Assembly (NCBI RefSeq): GCF_000092405.1
Contig: NC_014220.1
Coordinates: 2,294,001-2,358,000 of the forward strand
DNA from: Syntrophothermus lipocalidus DSM 12680
GTDB taxonomy: Bacteria > Bacillota > Syntrophomonadia > Syntrophomonadales > Syntrophothermaceae
Direction: 5' to 3'
DNA: 64,000 nt
Positions 46,851 through 57,135 of this stretch are shown in pieces. Within the stretch, counting starts at the first letter, position 1, and the number at the start of each line of letters is the position of its first letter. Under the pieces are notes generated by a model. That model searched no databases, was not told the DNA's origin, and saw nothing but the letters and a program-made list of their open reading frames with translations. A program made the position numbers and the translations under genes.

Positions 46851-49296
46851 CCCTTTCCCCTCCTACCGACGCCCGTAGCAAGTAGACCGCATCCTTCGTA
46901 GCCAGTTTGGAAGCCGAGCCGCCTTGCCCTTTTTTCACGACTAAAGCATACTTCGTTTTCACCGTAAGATTATCGCTCTGGGCCACCCATTTCTCTGTGA
47001 AACCAGACCAGTTGGTCACGCTGCCGATGGTTATCGAACCAGAGTCGAGCGAAGTCACGGCGCCTTTTGTGATAATCTCATTTGAGAACTCTATCCCGTC
47101 TGCAACAAGTAAGGCTAATATCCGGTCTCCTTCCGCTATAAAGAGAATATCGTCTTCTTCGAGGTCCTCGTCGAGATTGTAGAACTCTTCGGCGTTCAGC
47201 TCCCGCACGGAAGACGACGTGGCAAGGACAATATAGGTCAAGGCATCGTAATAGTACTCGCGGTTGCTTCCCACGTAATCCCATTCGTTGTTCTCCAAGC
47301 AGTCGAGTGAGTCGATTTGAATCGAGCTCCGCGAAAGGACCTCATCCAGAACTCCTTTGCCGATTGTATAGCGGGCTTCCTCCGTTCCCTCGATCACAAT
47401 GACCCTCGCTAATACAGAAGAGTTGTCTTTCCGTTCGGCCAGTACAGTCACCATATCCCCTGCCTGTACCATATCCGGATCCACCAAGCGGTTGTCTTCA
47501 ACTGCTATGGTTGACTGGTCGTATTGGATCAAGGCCGGCTCATACTTTACGGTCATGCAATCACGGTAAGCATCTAGCTCCTCGACCTTCCCGTTTATCC
47601 GACGCTCGGAATCGCCTCTTACTACCAGCCGGACGATACGTTCTTCTCCTCCTTCGATGGAAGTAACGACAAAAGCATACCTGCCGCGATAAGCTTCAAG
47701 CTGGGCTGCGCTCAGCCGGTTGCTGCTGGCGAAGAGTTCGGCGCCGCTAGCCAGTTTCAAAGTCTTGGCTGCTGACGTTTCCTTTACCAGGTCGCCGTTT
47801 TCATACCGGTAGATATCCGTGAAACGTACGGTACTAAAAGCAGCTTTCACTTCGTCCAAATAACCGCGGTAAACCGCCAGGTCTCCTGCATCCTTGCGAA
47901 CATCTACCCGGATCACATTGCCCTGACTATCAACTGTGAGCTTTAGATAGTCCCCGGTCTTGAGGGAATAGTAGGTGCTGACTACGCCGCCAACATAGTA
48001 GTCGGTCTCGCTTGTCAAGGAATAGGTATAAGGATTCCCGTTCTCATCCCGGATGCTGATCTCGCCTGCCGTTTTGGTAAAGAGCGTTCCGTAAACAACC
48101 CGCGTCCCGTTCACTTCACCGCTTGTCAGCGAATCCGGCAGGTCACCTCTTATCTCCGATACCTGGGAACCGCTAACCAGCATAACCACGGGCTGGCCTG
48201 GAACAAGGTCGTTCATCCTCGCCGGATACCCGCTAAGGCTGATCTTACATAAAGGACTTACTGCCAGTTCATAGCTTTTCCCGTCACTCGCGGTCGCCCG
48301 TACGATCCTTTTAACGCTATCCACATAATCCAGGTAGCCACTGACGGATGCTTCGGCTACCTGCCTTTTTTCTATATAAGCAACCAGGTTCTGCGGTGTC
48401 ACCAGAACACTTACCTGATCCCCGCTCGTCAACAGACCCGAAAGACCTGTTTTCCCAGATGTTCGGTCATACACGAATACCTCTTTGTCACTTCCTGCAA
48501 TCACGTAGAAGCTCAGCCCGTCGTTCTGGGCGACCTGAACATATGTATCTGCACTGTCGGCCTGACCGCCGCTCGAAACCCTGACCACCGTTCCGGAAAG
48601 CTCCTTGTATCCCTGTCCGGCCAGGATTATACGGCTGGCCTTGTCCAGGGCGGCAGCCAGTTCTCCCCGCCTTATGCTCGCTTGCGGATAGAACATCCCT
48701 GCATCCCTTCCGCTCATTATCCCTAATTTGACCACGGTTGCGCAGTAGGGGATACGCTCGGAGCTGAACCTTGCCCAATCCTGAAAAGAGTAAACCGGGT
48801 GCTGTTCGGAATCGTATACAGGAGCAAGCCCACTCATCCGGGCTATCCAGTAGGCTACTTCTTCCCTGGTGGCAGGGGCCTGCCAGTTGGCGCTTGCCCT
48901 TTCGGCCGGGGTTACGATGCCCATGTTTTGAGCAAGTCGGGTGTAGTTGGCTCCCCAAGGAGTTCGATAGCTGGCCATTTCCCCAGGTCCAACCGCCAGC
49001 TTCTGGGCTTCGCCTTCTTTTCCGGCCAGCCTCACAACCATTCCCAAGGCCTCTTCTTTGGTCGCATATGCCTCAGGGCGAAAGTCCGGCCCACTACTCC
49101 TCAATACCCCTAGCGCAGCCAGGCGGTAAATTGAGCTACGAGCCCAATGAGAAGCCACATCGGCAAAAGACAGATGGGAAATATCTGTTCCTGCCCCTAG
49201 CCTCCCGTAGTAGACATCCGCTGCCTCCGCCTTCAAGGGAAATACCAGGAACAGCATCAATATCAGAGTTATCCAACTAATCAAAAGTCGCTTCAC
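46819..49296 (-). CDS. Large SLH surface protein with repeated beta modules
   Basis: The 825-residue protein has a signal peptide (1-25), three N-terminal SLH modules (about 43-92, 105-155, 168-222) and about 600 residues of repeated small beta modules of the type SGTVVRV...SGDQVSVLV. No catalytic motif is visible. Placement of SLH modules at the N-terminus, opposite to its neighbour, is seen in many S-layer proteins. It starts 12 nt after the TIG protein gene, with CCTT-rich sequence between, so the two are one transcript. Confidence 0.85.
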   Translation of the reverse strand: MKRLLISWITLILMLFLVFPLKAEAADVYYGRLGAGTDISHLSFADVASHWARSSIYRLAALGVLRSSGPDFRPEAYATKEEALGMVVRLAGKEGEAQKLAVGPGEMASYRTPWGANYTRLAQNMGIVTPAERASANWQAPATREEVAYWIARMSGLAPVYDSEQHPVYSFQDWARFSSERIPYCATVVKLGIMSGRDAGMFYPQASIRRGELAAALDKASRIILAGQGYKELSGTVVRVSSGGQADSADTYVQVAQNDGLSFYVIAGSDKEVFVYDRTSGKTGLSGLLTSGDQVSVLVTPQNLVAYIEKRQVAEASVSGYLDYVDSVKRIVRATASDGKSYELAVSPLCKISLSGYPARMNDLVPGQPVVMLVSGSQVSEIRGDLPDSLTSGEVNGTRVVYGTLFTKTAGEISIRDENGNPYTYSLTSETDYYVGGVVSTYYSLKTGDYLKLTVDSQGNVIRVDVRKDAGDLAVYRGYLDEVKAAFSTVRFTDIYRYENGDLVKETSAAKTLKLASGAELFASSNRLSAAQLEAYRGRYAFVVTSIEGGEERIVRLVVRGDSERRINGKVEELDAYRDCMTVKYEPALIQYDQSTIAVEDNRLVDPDMVQAGDMVTVLAERKDNSSVLARVIVIEGTEEARYTIGKGVLDEVLSRSSIQIDSLDCLENNEWDYVGSNREYYYDALTYIVLATSSSVRELNAEEFYNLDEDLEEDDILFIAEGDRILALLVADGIEFSNEIITKGAVTSLDSGSITIGSVTNWSGFTEKWVAQSDNLTVKTKYALVVKKGQGGSASKLATKDAVYLLRASVGGERDVYAAAILVE

Positions 49297-49308
49297 TTTT
49301 CTCAGCCC

Positions 49309-52300
49309 TTACCCAAAAATGATGAAAAGGTTCGGCTGCGGCACCCGCACTTCTATCCTGCCGGTTAGGCTGCTTGCCACATCCGTGCAGTTCACCCACT
49401 CGAGACGCGGGTACGAGTAATACTCCGCCCGCGTCGGGCGACCGACCCCGCCTTCCACCTGCCAGACCACCCGCAGGCTGCCTGCCAGGGTTGAGGCCTG
49501 AACTTTCCTGGTTTTGGCCTCGAATCCGATCTCGACGGCGAACCCATCAAGAGGTCTCGAACCTGACCGATTGGCCTTAACCGATTCCAAAACCGCCGTA
49601 CTTGTGGGATAGATGTAGATGAAGGCGTAACCTTCTCCCGTTCGGCTCCAAAAGTCCTGCATTTCCGATGTCTTTAATACTTTCAGAGGTACGGACAGGT
49701 TTATCCTGTCCCCGTTAATCCTCAGAGTTACATCAGGGTTCGTTCTAACCCCGACCAAGGGGATCATCAGCCGCAGCCGTTTTAGGGCTGCCTGCTCAGA
49801 GTCTAAGGTGACGTCGTAGTAGCTGCTTGACCAGGACGAAATCTCGTCCCCCACGATTATAACCAGGTCATCTTTCTCCCGGCTGATCCTAGTTGTGTTC
49901 TGTAATATTTCGGCCGTTTGTGGGCGGTTCTCGACATCATCGTCGGAAACGTAAATGGGATTCGATTTGCAAGCGATGAAATCGGAACAGCCGTACTGGT
50001 TGAAGGTCCTCATCCAGAAATAATAGCGCTTGCCGGGCTCGATGTCCTCGAACACGAACTCGGTTTTGTCAGTAGAAACCAGGAACTGTTTGGAGTTGGT
50101 GCTGGAACGGGTGTTTACATATATCTCGTAACTACTCGGCACCGAACTCGCCGACCAGAAAAGCTTGATAGCGCGCCGGTTCCACAATTCCCCGTCGAAA
50201 TCCGACGGCGGAGGAGCTACCGTTTCCTCGAAAGTAAAACCGTTGGCCTTCAGGGCCTCGCCGTAGTCGGGAGCTGGGTTGCGCACCGACACGTCCACGG
50301 ACCCCTTGGCATGTGAGGGAGTCACTACCGTAAGCTGGTCGTACCGGTCATAAGTTACTGAAGCCGCTTCCAACGTTCCGAAGAATACCCTGCATCCGGT
50401 GCGGAAGTTGTCTCCCTTTATTACTACAATCGTACCTCCCAGGGTTGTTCCGTGATCTGGGGTAATGCTGGTTATCGTTGGCTGCAGCTCAGGAGATACG
50501 TAGGTGAACCCTGACGGTTTTACCGCCGTCCCCTGGTCGGCTGTGTTGATTACCGATACATCCACCGCTGCCGTGGTCTGGTTGGCAGGCATGCTGTAAG
50601 CCGGAGTACGCACCACCAGTCTGTTTTCAGACTTTTCGATAATGGTAGCTTGGCCGGTCCCAAAGTATACCTCGACCTGATCCCGGAAGTTGGTACCGGT
50701 TATAGTCACGTTGGTGCCACCGTTAGCGCTCCCCTGAGATGGCTCGATTGAGCTTATCGTCGGCTCTACTACCGGTGATACATACTCTACCGTGCAGTCC
50801 GCCTGTCCCCCGTCCGGGTTACGGACCCGCAGTACCCGTTTTCCTATGAACTGGCCTGTGCTCAAAGGAGGAATTACTACCCTTATACGGGACGCATCCA
50901 GGACTTCGATGTTCGGGTATTCCGCCCCGTCGATAGTCGTCTTGCCGGTAGGAGTTACATCGGCGAGCGAAGTGAATGTCTGCCCGGTGGCATCGCTCAA
51001 AAGAACATCGCTACCGGCCCACTTTACCCCCTCCGCTTCAGATGGAACCACAAAACCGCTACCCGTGATCGTCGCCAGGCTAGGCCTGCTCTTTGGAAAC
51101 TTAGACGGGTTCACACTGCTGATGGTGGGTTTGCTCACTTCGAAGGTGAAGCCCTTCTTCAGCGTATAGGTCCCGGTATCGGGATTGGTAATGGTTACGT
51201 CGACCGCCCCGCCCCCTGAATATAGCGGGGTTATTACCTTCAGTTGGGTACCCTGGCTCTTGGATAGAGTATCGTCCTTGACCACAGTTGCCTCTATTCC
51301 TCCGAAGGTTACCACGGGCCAATCCGTAATTACATTGTTCTCATCTCTGTTCACCCTGAAATCACGCCCGCGAATTATTACTTCCTGAGTTCCGGCCGCT
51401 GGTCCTTTATTAGGCTGAACTGCGGTTATGACCGGGCTGCTGGAAGGCGTAACATAGGTGAACGCCCCCAACGCACGAGCAGTTCCCCCGTCTGGGTTGA
51501 CGATCATGATGTCTGCCGGTCCTGGGGTCTGCCCTGCAGGAAGAGCAGGCGTCTTGGCCCGGACCCGACACTTGCTCCAAATCCCAGCCCCGCTGTCGAA
51601 ATGTACCAATTCGAGCTTTACTTCGCTGGCTAACTGGGTTCCTACATAAAGCTCGAGCCCTTCCCTAAAATCAGCCCCCTCTACCACTATGTCAGTACCG
51701 CCGTATACTGAGCCCCGCTCGGGATTAACCGCCTTTTGGTCCCCATCTATATCCTCGATAGTCGGGTTACTGGTAGGAAGCTGATACACAAACGGCTTAG
51801 CAGCGATGGCTTGGGCCGTATCCGGATTAATCACCTTGATGGCGTACTCGCCAGGAGAGGGCAGTTCCGGAACGATGAACTCGATAAGTTCAGGACTCTT
51901 TACATACACTGCCCCCATTACCTGCTGGTCGCTATTCCACGATGTAACAGCTGTCAAAAGCTGGTCCCCAAGAAATACCCTTGTTTCGGCTCCGACAACA
52001 AAGTCAGCCCCTTCAACCACAACTTTTGTCCCTTTCGTGCCGTGCGTCGGCGCAAACCTGTTTATAGTCGGGTTGGTGTAAACCGCGTGGTACCTGAACC
52101 CTTGAGCAACAGTCGCAACCCCTATACCGTTGGCGGAAACGTTTATCACCTGCACCGGCACCCAAACGTCGCTCCGCGTACCCGGGGGGGTGTGACAGGT
52201 GATGGTCTGCCCTGCCTGGCTTACCGTAATCGCACTGGCCAACTGCCCGTCAAAGGTTACTAGAGCCCCGTCTCTGAAGTTGCTGCCGTTTATAGTTACA

Positions 52301-54984
52301 ACTTCCCCCCCCTGGATGTTCCCTTCATTCGGGGTTATAGTGTTGATCCTGGGGGCCAGCTGGGTGCTGGATTCAAGGTATTGGAACTTGTTCTGCCACA
52401 GAGCTATCCCGCCATCCGGGTTGATGACCCAAAAGTCCTGTTCTTTCGGCTCTCCCGGCGGTACCTCCAGGTATATGCGGTTGCCATTCGCACGGTCGTA
52501 GGGGGCAAGCTCTACCGCGTCCCGCATTACCCTGATTTCGAGTTCATCAAAGAAGGTAACGTTTTCACCAGGAAAAAGGCTATCGATAAGGTCGGTATAG
52601 AAGCGCTGGTTTTCTGTCTCGTCCTCGTAAACGTGACCTATTACCACATTATTTCCGATTTTCACCGCCGACCCGTACATAAAGTCTTTGCCTTCAACAG
52701 TCACAAAAACCCCGCCGGCAGGAGAGCTCACCGCCGGGCTGACTTTAGTAATCGTGGGGCTGCTGATGTATTCAAAGCCCTCCTCGAGAACATCTTCGCC
52801 ACCATCCCAATTCACAACCCGCACGTCTACCCTCTCTCTCTTAGCATGGGCAGGTGCAAGTACGGAAACCTTTGCCTTCGGCCTCCCGTCCTCAACACCT
52901 CCGGGAACAATGTCTACTACGGTCCCCTTCGTTTCCCCGAAAAAGACGCTGAGCCCCTGGTAAAGGTCGAAGCCTTCAATCTCCACCTGGGTTCCGCCCG
53001 CAGTCGGGCCTTTGGTAGGTGTAATGCTCGTTATCTCTGGCACGCTTTTAACTCGCTGGTAGGTATAAGATTTTGACAAGACAGCCCTTTCAGCTACTGC
53101 CGGATCCTCGGGGATGACCAGCCGCTGCCCGCCGGTAAACATCTCTTCCGTTACGGTGACCACTACGTCCACCGTTTCCCCTAGGACCAAGGGATCAAGG
53201 TAGTGAGCGTTGGTGGTACCTTCCAAATACTGCACCCTCTGCCCGTCAGCCTGTATGAGCTCGGTGACCTTGGTTATCTTTACTGGCGTACCGCCGATCG
53301 TGACCGAGATGGTGCGGTAAACAACTACGTCAGTATATTCCAAATAGCTGTTCATCTTTTCGGTTATTACAAGGTTATTGTCCGAGGCCGGTTCAAACCC
53401 TGAAATGACGTAGGGGTTCGAGTTGTAGTCGGCCGAAATAAGTCGGCCGTTAGCATAGCGGAGGGAAGTAACAGGGTCGCTCGAACGGAAGCGGAAAAAG
53501 CTCCTTCCAGTCAGGGTCACGGTCTGCCCGCCTTCCTCGGGTCCACTGATCGGCATAATAGCAGTAAGCCGTAAAGCTTGGCCCTGGGTACTGTAATAAA
53601 AGCCGTTGGTCAGGGTGTCTTTGACGATGTCCGGTAGGTTTTTGTCTCGAACGGTCACGTCCACAGGTCCGGTATAATAGCCGTTGTTAGGCGAGCGCGG
53701 GGTTGAAACCTTAAGAACAACCGCATCTTCAGGGTATCCGGCTGGAAGCTCCTCGCTGGAAAGCAGCCTGGGGTTCGCGCCTAAACCTTCCCATTTGGGG
53801 TTCGCCGATGAAAATAACACCTCGGTGTCGGTATTGAACCCCCGCCCGATAACCATGATCTCGGTACCCCCCGCAGGAGTACCCACATTGGGAACTACCC
53901 CGAGTATCTCGAGCTCTCCTGGGGTCGGGAGAATGTTCACCGCTCCTGCATATATGGCCCCAGATTTTACCTTCCCTGTAGCCGGGTCCTTTATCTTAAA
54001 ACGCAGGTCATGCTGGGTTTTGTCCGCGGAACTAGGGACAGTGACTACTATCTTTTTGCCCATCCCCACCTGCTCCACTGTCTTAACAGTCGCCTCGCCA
54101 CCTGCGATTATGACAACGTTGTTAGCAGGAGTGCTTTCGAAATTCGAACCGGTAATCGCAATATCGATGCCCCTTATTAGAGCTGACGGGCTCGGATTAA
54201 AGCTGGTAGCCTCGGGGATACCGATGTTGGAGAGCCGCATTTCGCCCTGGGCGCCCTCGTAAGCATTAGAAAGCCCTCCGGCCGTGCTTTCCGCGGTAAA
54301 AATCAGGTCGTTGTTCTCCATAAGCGAATTCCAGGCAACGTATATGGCCCCCTCGCTGTCCCAGGAGATACCGCCCGCATAACCTGGTTCCTTTTTGTCT
54401 TCGTCGAGGTTACTGTATAAAATGGAATTGCCGCTCACAGCCGCACTTACCCTTATCTTCGATACCTTCTTCAAATAAGCCCCTTCAACCGCTACCCTCT
54501 TGACTGTAGACTGTATGATTGGCCTTCCATTCTGGTCAAACCCGCTCACTGTGATAAGGCTGTAGGGGTAAACGTTAGTAATAAAGGGATCATGGACATA
54601 GGTGAGCTTCTTCTGGGTATAGGTATAGGTGCGACCGTCGTTGGTTGTGATGGTAACTGCGAGTACCTGCTCCGTTTCCTTAGTCCCAAGAGTATAATAA
54701 GGAGCCCTCACGGTTATCTGGGTATCTGACCAGGTCTGAATGCGGTAAACGTTCATGGATACGGTATTGAACTCGAAGGTCACCTGGCAATCATTGCCGA
54801 AAGCGCCGAAGCCCGAGCCGTCGATTATTACTAAGGAACCGCCCGTAACGTCACTGGTTCCGTTGGCGTTTTTAATATCAGTCACGCTTATAGTGCTGGC
54901 TGCAAAGAGCGAACTAGGGAACAGCAATGACAGAAAAAACGTGATCAGTATAAAAAAAGCCCCTACCCGTCTCATTAGTTTCAT
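49309..54984 (-). CDS. Giant secreted protein with about 14 TIG/IPT domains and a fibronectin-type domain
   Basis: The 1891-residue protein has a signal peptide (about 1-28) and roughly 14 Ig-like TIG/IPT units from about residue 30 to 1590, each with the pattern I-x-P-x-x-G-x-x-x-GG-x-x-V-x-I-x-G-x-x-F (for example TITSITPDHGTTLGGTIVVI). A fibronectin type III-like domain follows (about 1595-1680, YEIYVNT...GKRYYFWMRTFNQYG), then a unique 210-residue C-terminal domain. It has no SLH or sortase signal. It is the first gene of the surface operon; the ATG has AAGGGGAG upstream. It may form fibres or an adhesive layer held by the SLH partners. Confidence 0.9.
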   Translation of the reverse strand: MKLMRRVGAFFILITFFLSLLFPSSLFAASTISVTDIKNANGTSDVTGGSLVIIDGSGFGAFGNDCQVTFEFNTVSMNVYRIQTWSDTQITVRAPYYTLGTKETEQVLAVTITTNDGRTYTYTQKKLTYVHDPFITNVYPYSLITVSGFDQNGRPIIQSTVKRVAVEGAYLKKVSKIRVSAAVSGNSILYSNLDEDKKEPGYAGGISWDSEGAIYVAWNSLMENNDLIFTAESTAGGLSNAYEGAQGEMRLSNIGIPEATSFNPSPSALIRGIDIAITGSNFESTPANNVVIIAGGEATVKTVEQVGMGKKIVVTVPSSADKTQHDLRFKIKDPATGKVKSGAIYAGAVNILPTPGELEILGVVPNVGTPAGGTEIMVIGRGFNTDTEVLFSSANPKWEGLGANPRLLSSEELPAGYPEDAVVLKVSTPRSPNNGYYTGPVDVTVRDKNLPDIVKDTLTNGFYYSTQGQALRLTAIMPISGPEEGGQTVTLTGRSFFRFRSSDPVTSLRYANGRLISADYNSNPYVISGFEPASDNNLVITEKMNSYLEYTDVVVYRTISVTIGGTPVKITKVTELIQADGQRVQYLEGTTNAHYLDPLVLGETVDVVVTVTEEMFTGGQRLVIPEDPAVAERAVLSKSYTYQRVKSVPEITSITPTKGPTAGGTQVEIEGFDLYQGLSVFFGETKGTVVDIVPGGVEDGRPKAKVSVLAPAHAKRERVDVRVVNWDGGEDVLEEGFEYISSPTITKVSPAVSSPAGGVFVTVEGKDFMYGSAVKIGNNVVIGHVYEDETENQRFYTDLIDSLFPGENVTFFDELEIRVMRDAVELAPYDRANGNRIYLEVPPGEPKEQDFWVINPDGGIALWQNKFQYLESSTQLAPRINTITPNEGNIQGGEVVTINGSNFRDGALVTFDGQLASAITVSQAGQTITCHTPPGTRSDVWVPVQVINVSANGIGVATVAQGFRYHAVYTNPTINRFAPTHGTKGTKVVVEGADFVVGAETRVFLGDQLLTAVTSWNSDQQVMGAVYVKSPELIEFIVPELPSPGEYAIKVINPDTAQAIAAKPFVYQLPTSNPTIEDIDGDQKAVNPERGSVYGGTDIVVEGADFREGLELYVGTQLASEVKLELVHFDSGAGIWSKCRVRAKTPALPAGQTPGPADIMIVNPDGGTARALGAFTYVTPSSSPVITAVQPNKGPAAGTQEVIIRGRDFRVNRDENNVITDWPVVTFGGIEATVVKDDTLSKSQGTQLKVITPLYSGGGAVDVTITNPDTGTYTLKKGFTFEVSKPTISSVNPSKFPKSRPSLATITGSGFVVPSEAEGVKWAGSDVLLSDATGQTFTSLADVTPTGKTTIDGAEYPNIEVLDASRIRVVIPPLSTGQFIGKRVLRVRNPDGGQADCTVEYVSPVVEPTISSIEPSQGSANGGTNVTITGTNFRDQVEVYFGTGQATIIEKSENRLVVRTPAYSMPANQTTAAVDVSVINTADQGTAVKPSGFTYVSPELQPTITSITPDHGTTLGGTIVVIKGDNFRTGCRVFFGTLEAASVTYDRYDQLTVVTPSHAKGSVDVSVRNPAPDYGEALKANGFTFEETVAPPPSDFDGELWNRRAIKLFWSASSVPSSYEIYVNTRSSTNSKQFLVSTDKTEFVFEDIEPGKRYYFWMRTFNQYGCSDFIACKSNPIYVSDDDVENRPQTAEILQNTTRISREKDDLVIIVGDEISSWSSSYYDVTLDSEQAALKRLRLMIPLVGVRTNPDVTLRINGDRINLSVPLKVLKTSEMQDFWSRTGEGYAFIYIYPTSTAVLESVKANRSGSRPLDGFAVEIGFEAKTRKVQASTLAGSLRVVWQVEGGVGRPTRAEYYSYPRLEWVNCTDVASSLTGRIEVRVPQPNLFIIFG

Positions 54985-55010
54985 TCGCTCCCCTTCCCGG
55001 TCCCGTAATA

Positions 55011-55041
55011 CTGTTTCTGTTTACCTAACTAACAGAAACAG
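55011..55041. repeat. Perfect 11-bp inverted repeat in the leader of the TIG/SLH operon
   Basis: CTGTTTCTGTT and AACAGAAACAG are separated by 9 nt and lie 27-57 nt upstream of the ATG of the TIG gene. No T-run follows on the minus strand, so it is not a terminator. It may be a repressor operator or a stabilising 5' hairpin of a long-lived mRNA, as known for S-layer messages. Confidence 0.8.
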
Positions 55042-55322
55042 CCCCAGATAGAAATGGCTGCTGTACAGAGCAAAGCGGCACGCATCTCGAGAACATGCTC
55101 ATCTTTTTAAATGCGGACCCCCGTGGGTTGATTGAAATTACCGTTACAATCGTCTGCTACCTCTTTATAAGATAAGCGGTGATAGACTAGTGTTGTTTTT
55201 CGAAAAGTTTTGGCTCGGATTTGAATCTCTTCAACTCCGAATTTTTTGCGTTTCCGCAGGCTAGCTCCTACTTTCTCGTTGAACGACACGTGTTCACTTC
55301 CCTGCTGTTCAACCCTAAAGCA

Positions 55323-55349
55323 AAAAGAGGGCACCTGTTGCCCTCTTTT
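55323..55349. terminator. Terminator after glnS
   Basis: An 11-bp stem AAAAGAGGGCA / TGCCCTCTTTT with a 5-nt loop (CCTGT on plus) lies about 30 nt after the glnS stop. On the minus strand the stem closes with CTCTTTTTGC. It could act in both directions. Confidence 0.85.
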
Positions 55350-55377
55350 CATCCTCCAGTTTATTCAAGTAAACGCT

Positions 55378-57063
55378 CTATTCTTTCTTGATCTTCGCCC
55401 ACGAATCTTTTAAGGGCACGATACGGTTAAACACCAGTTTCTCCCCTCGTGAATCTGGGTCAACGCAAAAATACCCTTGCCGCAAAAACTGGTACCTGTC
55501 CCCAGGTTTGGCCCCGCGCACGGTGGGCTCGATGAGGCAGCCGGTCAGGACCTCGAGTGAACTTGGATTCAAGACTTCTTCCACGGCATCAAACTCGTCA
55601 GGGTTCTCCACAGTAAACAAGTAATGGTACACCCTCACTTCGGCCTTGACCGCATGTTCTGCCGAGACCCAATGTAGAGTCCCTTTCACCTTGCGCCCGG
55701 CAGCCGATCCTCCGCTTCTGGTTTCGGGGTCATAAGTACAATGGACTTCCACAATCTCTCCTGTCTTCTCGTCCTTAATCACCTGATCGCATTTGATGAT
55801 GTATGCGTGTTTTAATCGAACTTCACGCCCGGGCGATAGGCGGAAGAAGCCCTTGGGCGGGTTTTCCGCAAAATCGTCCCTTTCGATGTATATTACTTTA
55901 GAAAACGGCACTTTACGCGAACCCATAGCGGGGTTCTCTGGATTGTTCTCGGCCTCCAGCTCTTCTACCAAATTATCGTGGTAGTTCGTTATCACTACCT
56001 TCAGGGGACGGAGCACTGCCATCACTCTGGGAGCTCTGGCGTTAAGATCATCCCTGACGCAGTGTTCCAAGTATTCTATGTCCACCACACTGTTGCTCTT
56101 GGCTACCCCGATGCGCTCGCAAAAATCGCGGATGGCTTCCGGCGTGTAGCCTCTCCGGCGCAGTCCCGAAATGGTAGGCATACGGGGATCGTCCCAGCCG
56201 TTCACGTAACCTTTTTCCACCAGGTATCTCAGCTTTCTTTTACTCATTACGGTATAAGTGAGATTGAGCCTGGCAAATTCAATCTGTTGTGGTCTGTCAT
56301 CTACCTCGAAATGTAGCGCATCCAACACCCAGTCATAAAGCGGCCGATGATCCTCGAACTCCAACGTGCATATAGAATGCGTTATTCCCTCGATCGCGTC
56401 CGATATGGGGTGAGCGTAGTCGTACATCGGGTAAATACACCATTTGTCCCCGGTGCGGTGGTGAGGTACCCTCATAATTCGATATAGAACCGGGTCTCTC
56501 AAATTGAGATTAGGTGAACCCATATCGATCTTGGCCCTGAGAACCCGTGACCCGTCTGGGAATTCCCCGGCTCTCATCCGTTCAAAAAGGTCCAGGTTTT
56601 CCTCCACCGAACGGTTACGGTATGGGCTTTCTTTCCCGGGTTCGGTCAGGGTCCCCCTGTATTCGCGAATCTCCTCGGGGCTGAGATCACATACATAAGC
56701 CTTACCTTCTTTTATCAGCTGGACCGCATAGTCATACAACTGATCAAAGTAATCGGAAGCGTAAAACTTCCGGTCTTCCCAGTCAAACCCCAGCCAGCGA
56801 ACGTCTTCCTCGATCGAGTTGACGTACTCGATTTCTTCCTTACTGGGATTAGTATCGTCGTACCGAAGATTGCAAAGTCCGCCGTTGGCTAGAGCAATCC
56901 CAAAATTCAAGCAAATCGACTTGGCATGCCCGATGTGCAAGTATCCATTGGGCTCAGGAGGAAAACGAGTATGTACTCTACCCCCGTGCTTACCCCTTTT
57001 CCGGTCTTCGTTAATAATGTTTTGGATAAAATTGGTTGGGGGAGCGGAATAAGTTGCAGCCAT
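55378..57063 (-). CDS. glnS: Glutaminyl-tRNA synthetase
   Basis: The 561-residue class I synthetase has the HIGH motif [18 protein letters not shown], the KMSKS-type motif VMSKRKL, and a C-terminal double beta-barrel anticodon-binding region. Most Firmicutes lack GlnRS and make Gln-tRNA by GatCAB, so its presence suggests acquisition by transfer. Nothing in codon or base use clearly sets it apart by eye. A terminator follows. Confidence 0.95.
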   Translation of the reverse strand: MAATYSAPPTNFIQNIINEDRKRGKHGGRVHTRFPPEPNGYLHIGHAKSICLNFGIALANGGLCNLRYDDTNPSKEEIEYVNSIEEDVRWLGFDWEDRKFYASDYFDQLYDYAVQLIKEGKAYVCDLSPEEIREYRGTLTEPGKESPYRNRSVEENLDLFERMRAGEFPDGSRVLRAKIDMGSPNLNLRDPVLYRIMRVPHHRTGDKWCIYPMYDYAHPISDAIEGITHSICTLEFEDHRPLYDWVLDALHFEVDDRPQQIEFARLNLTYTVMSKRKLRYLVEKGYVNGWDDPRMPTISGLRRRGYTPEAIRDFCERIGVAKSNSVVDIEYLEHCVRDDLNARAPRVMAVLRPLKVVITNYHDNLVEELEAENNPENPAMGSRKVPFSKVIYIERDDFAENPPKGFFRLSPGREVRLKHAYIIKCDQVIKDEKTGEIVEVHCTYDPETRSGGSAAGRKVKGTLHWVSAEHAVKAEVRVYHYLFTVENPDEFDAVEEVLNPSSLEVLTGCLIEPTVRGAKPGDRYQFLRQGYFCVDPDSRGEKLVFNRIVPLKDSWAKIKKE

Positions 57064-57135
57064 TTCCTGTTCCTCCTTGTTAAGTTAGTTGTGTGCCTTG
57101 ACAACTATTTTAATACACCTGTATCCTTCTGTCCT

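Larger units (their letters stand above)
54985..55377. other. 393-nt gap between glnS and the TIG protein gene
   Basis: The gap holds the glnS terminator (55323-55349) and a perfect inverted repeat near the TIG gene start (55011-55041). The open frame at 55107-55352 begins inside the terminator stem and has no family features, so I do not regard it as a gene. I see no clear sigma-A promoter for the operon, though one is expected here. Confidence 0.7.

Noticed and set aside
55107-55352. 81-codon open frame on the minus strand between glnS and the TIG gene
   Set aside because: It begins inside the glnS terminator stem, has no ribosome site, and shows no domain or normal composition.
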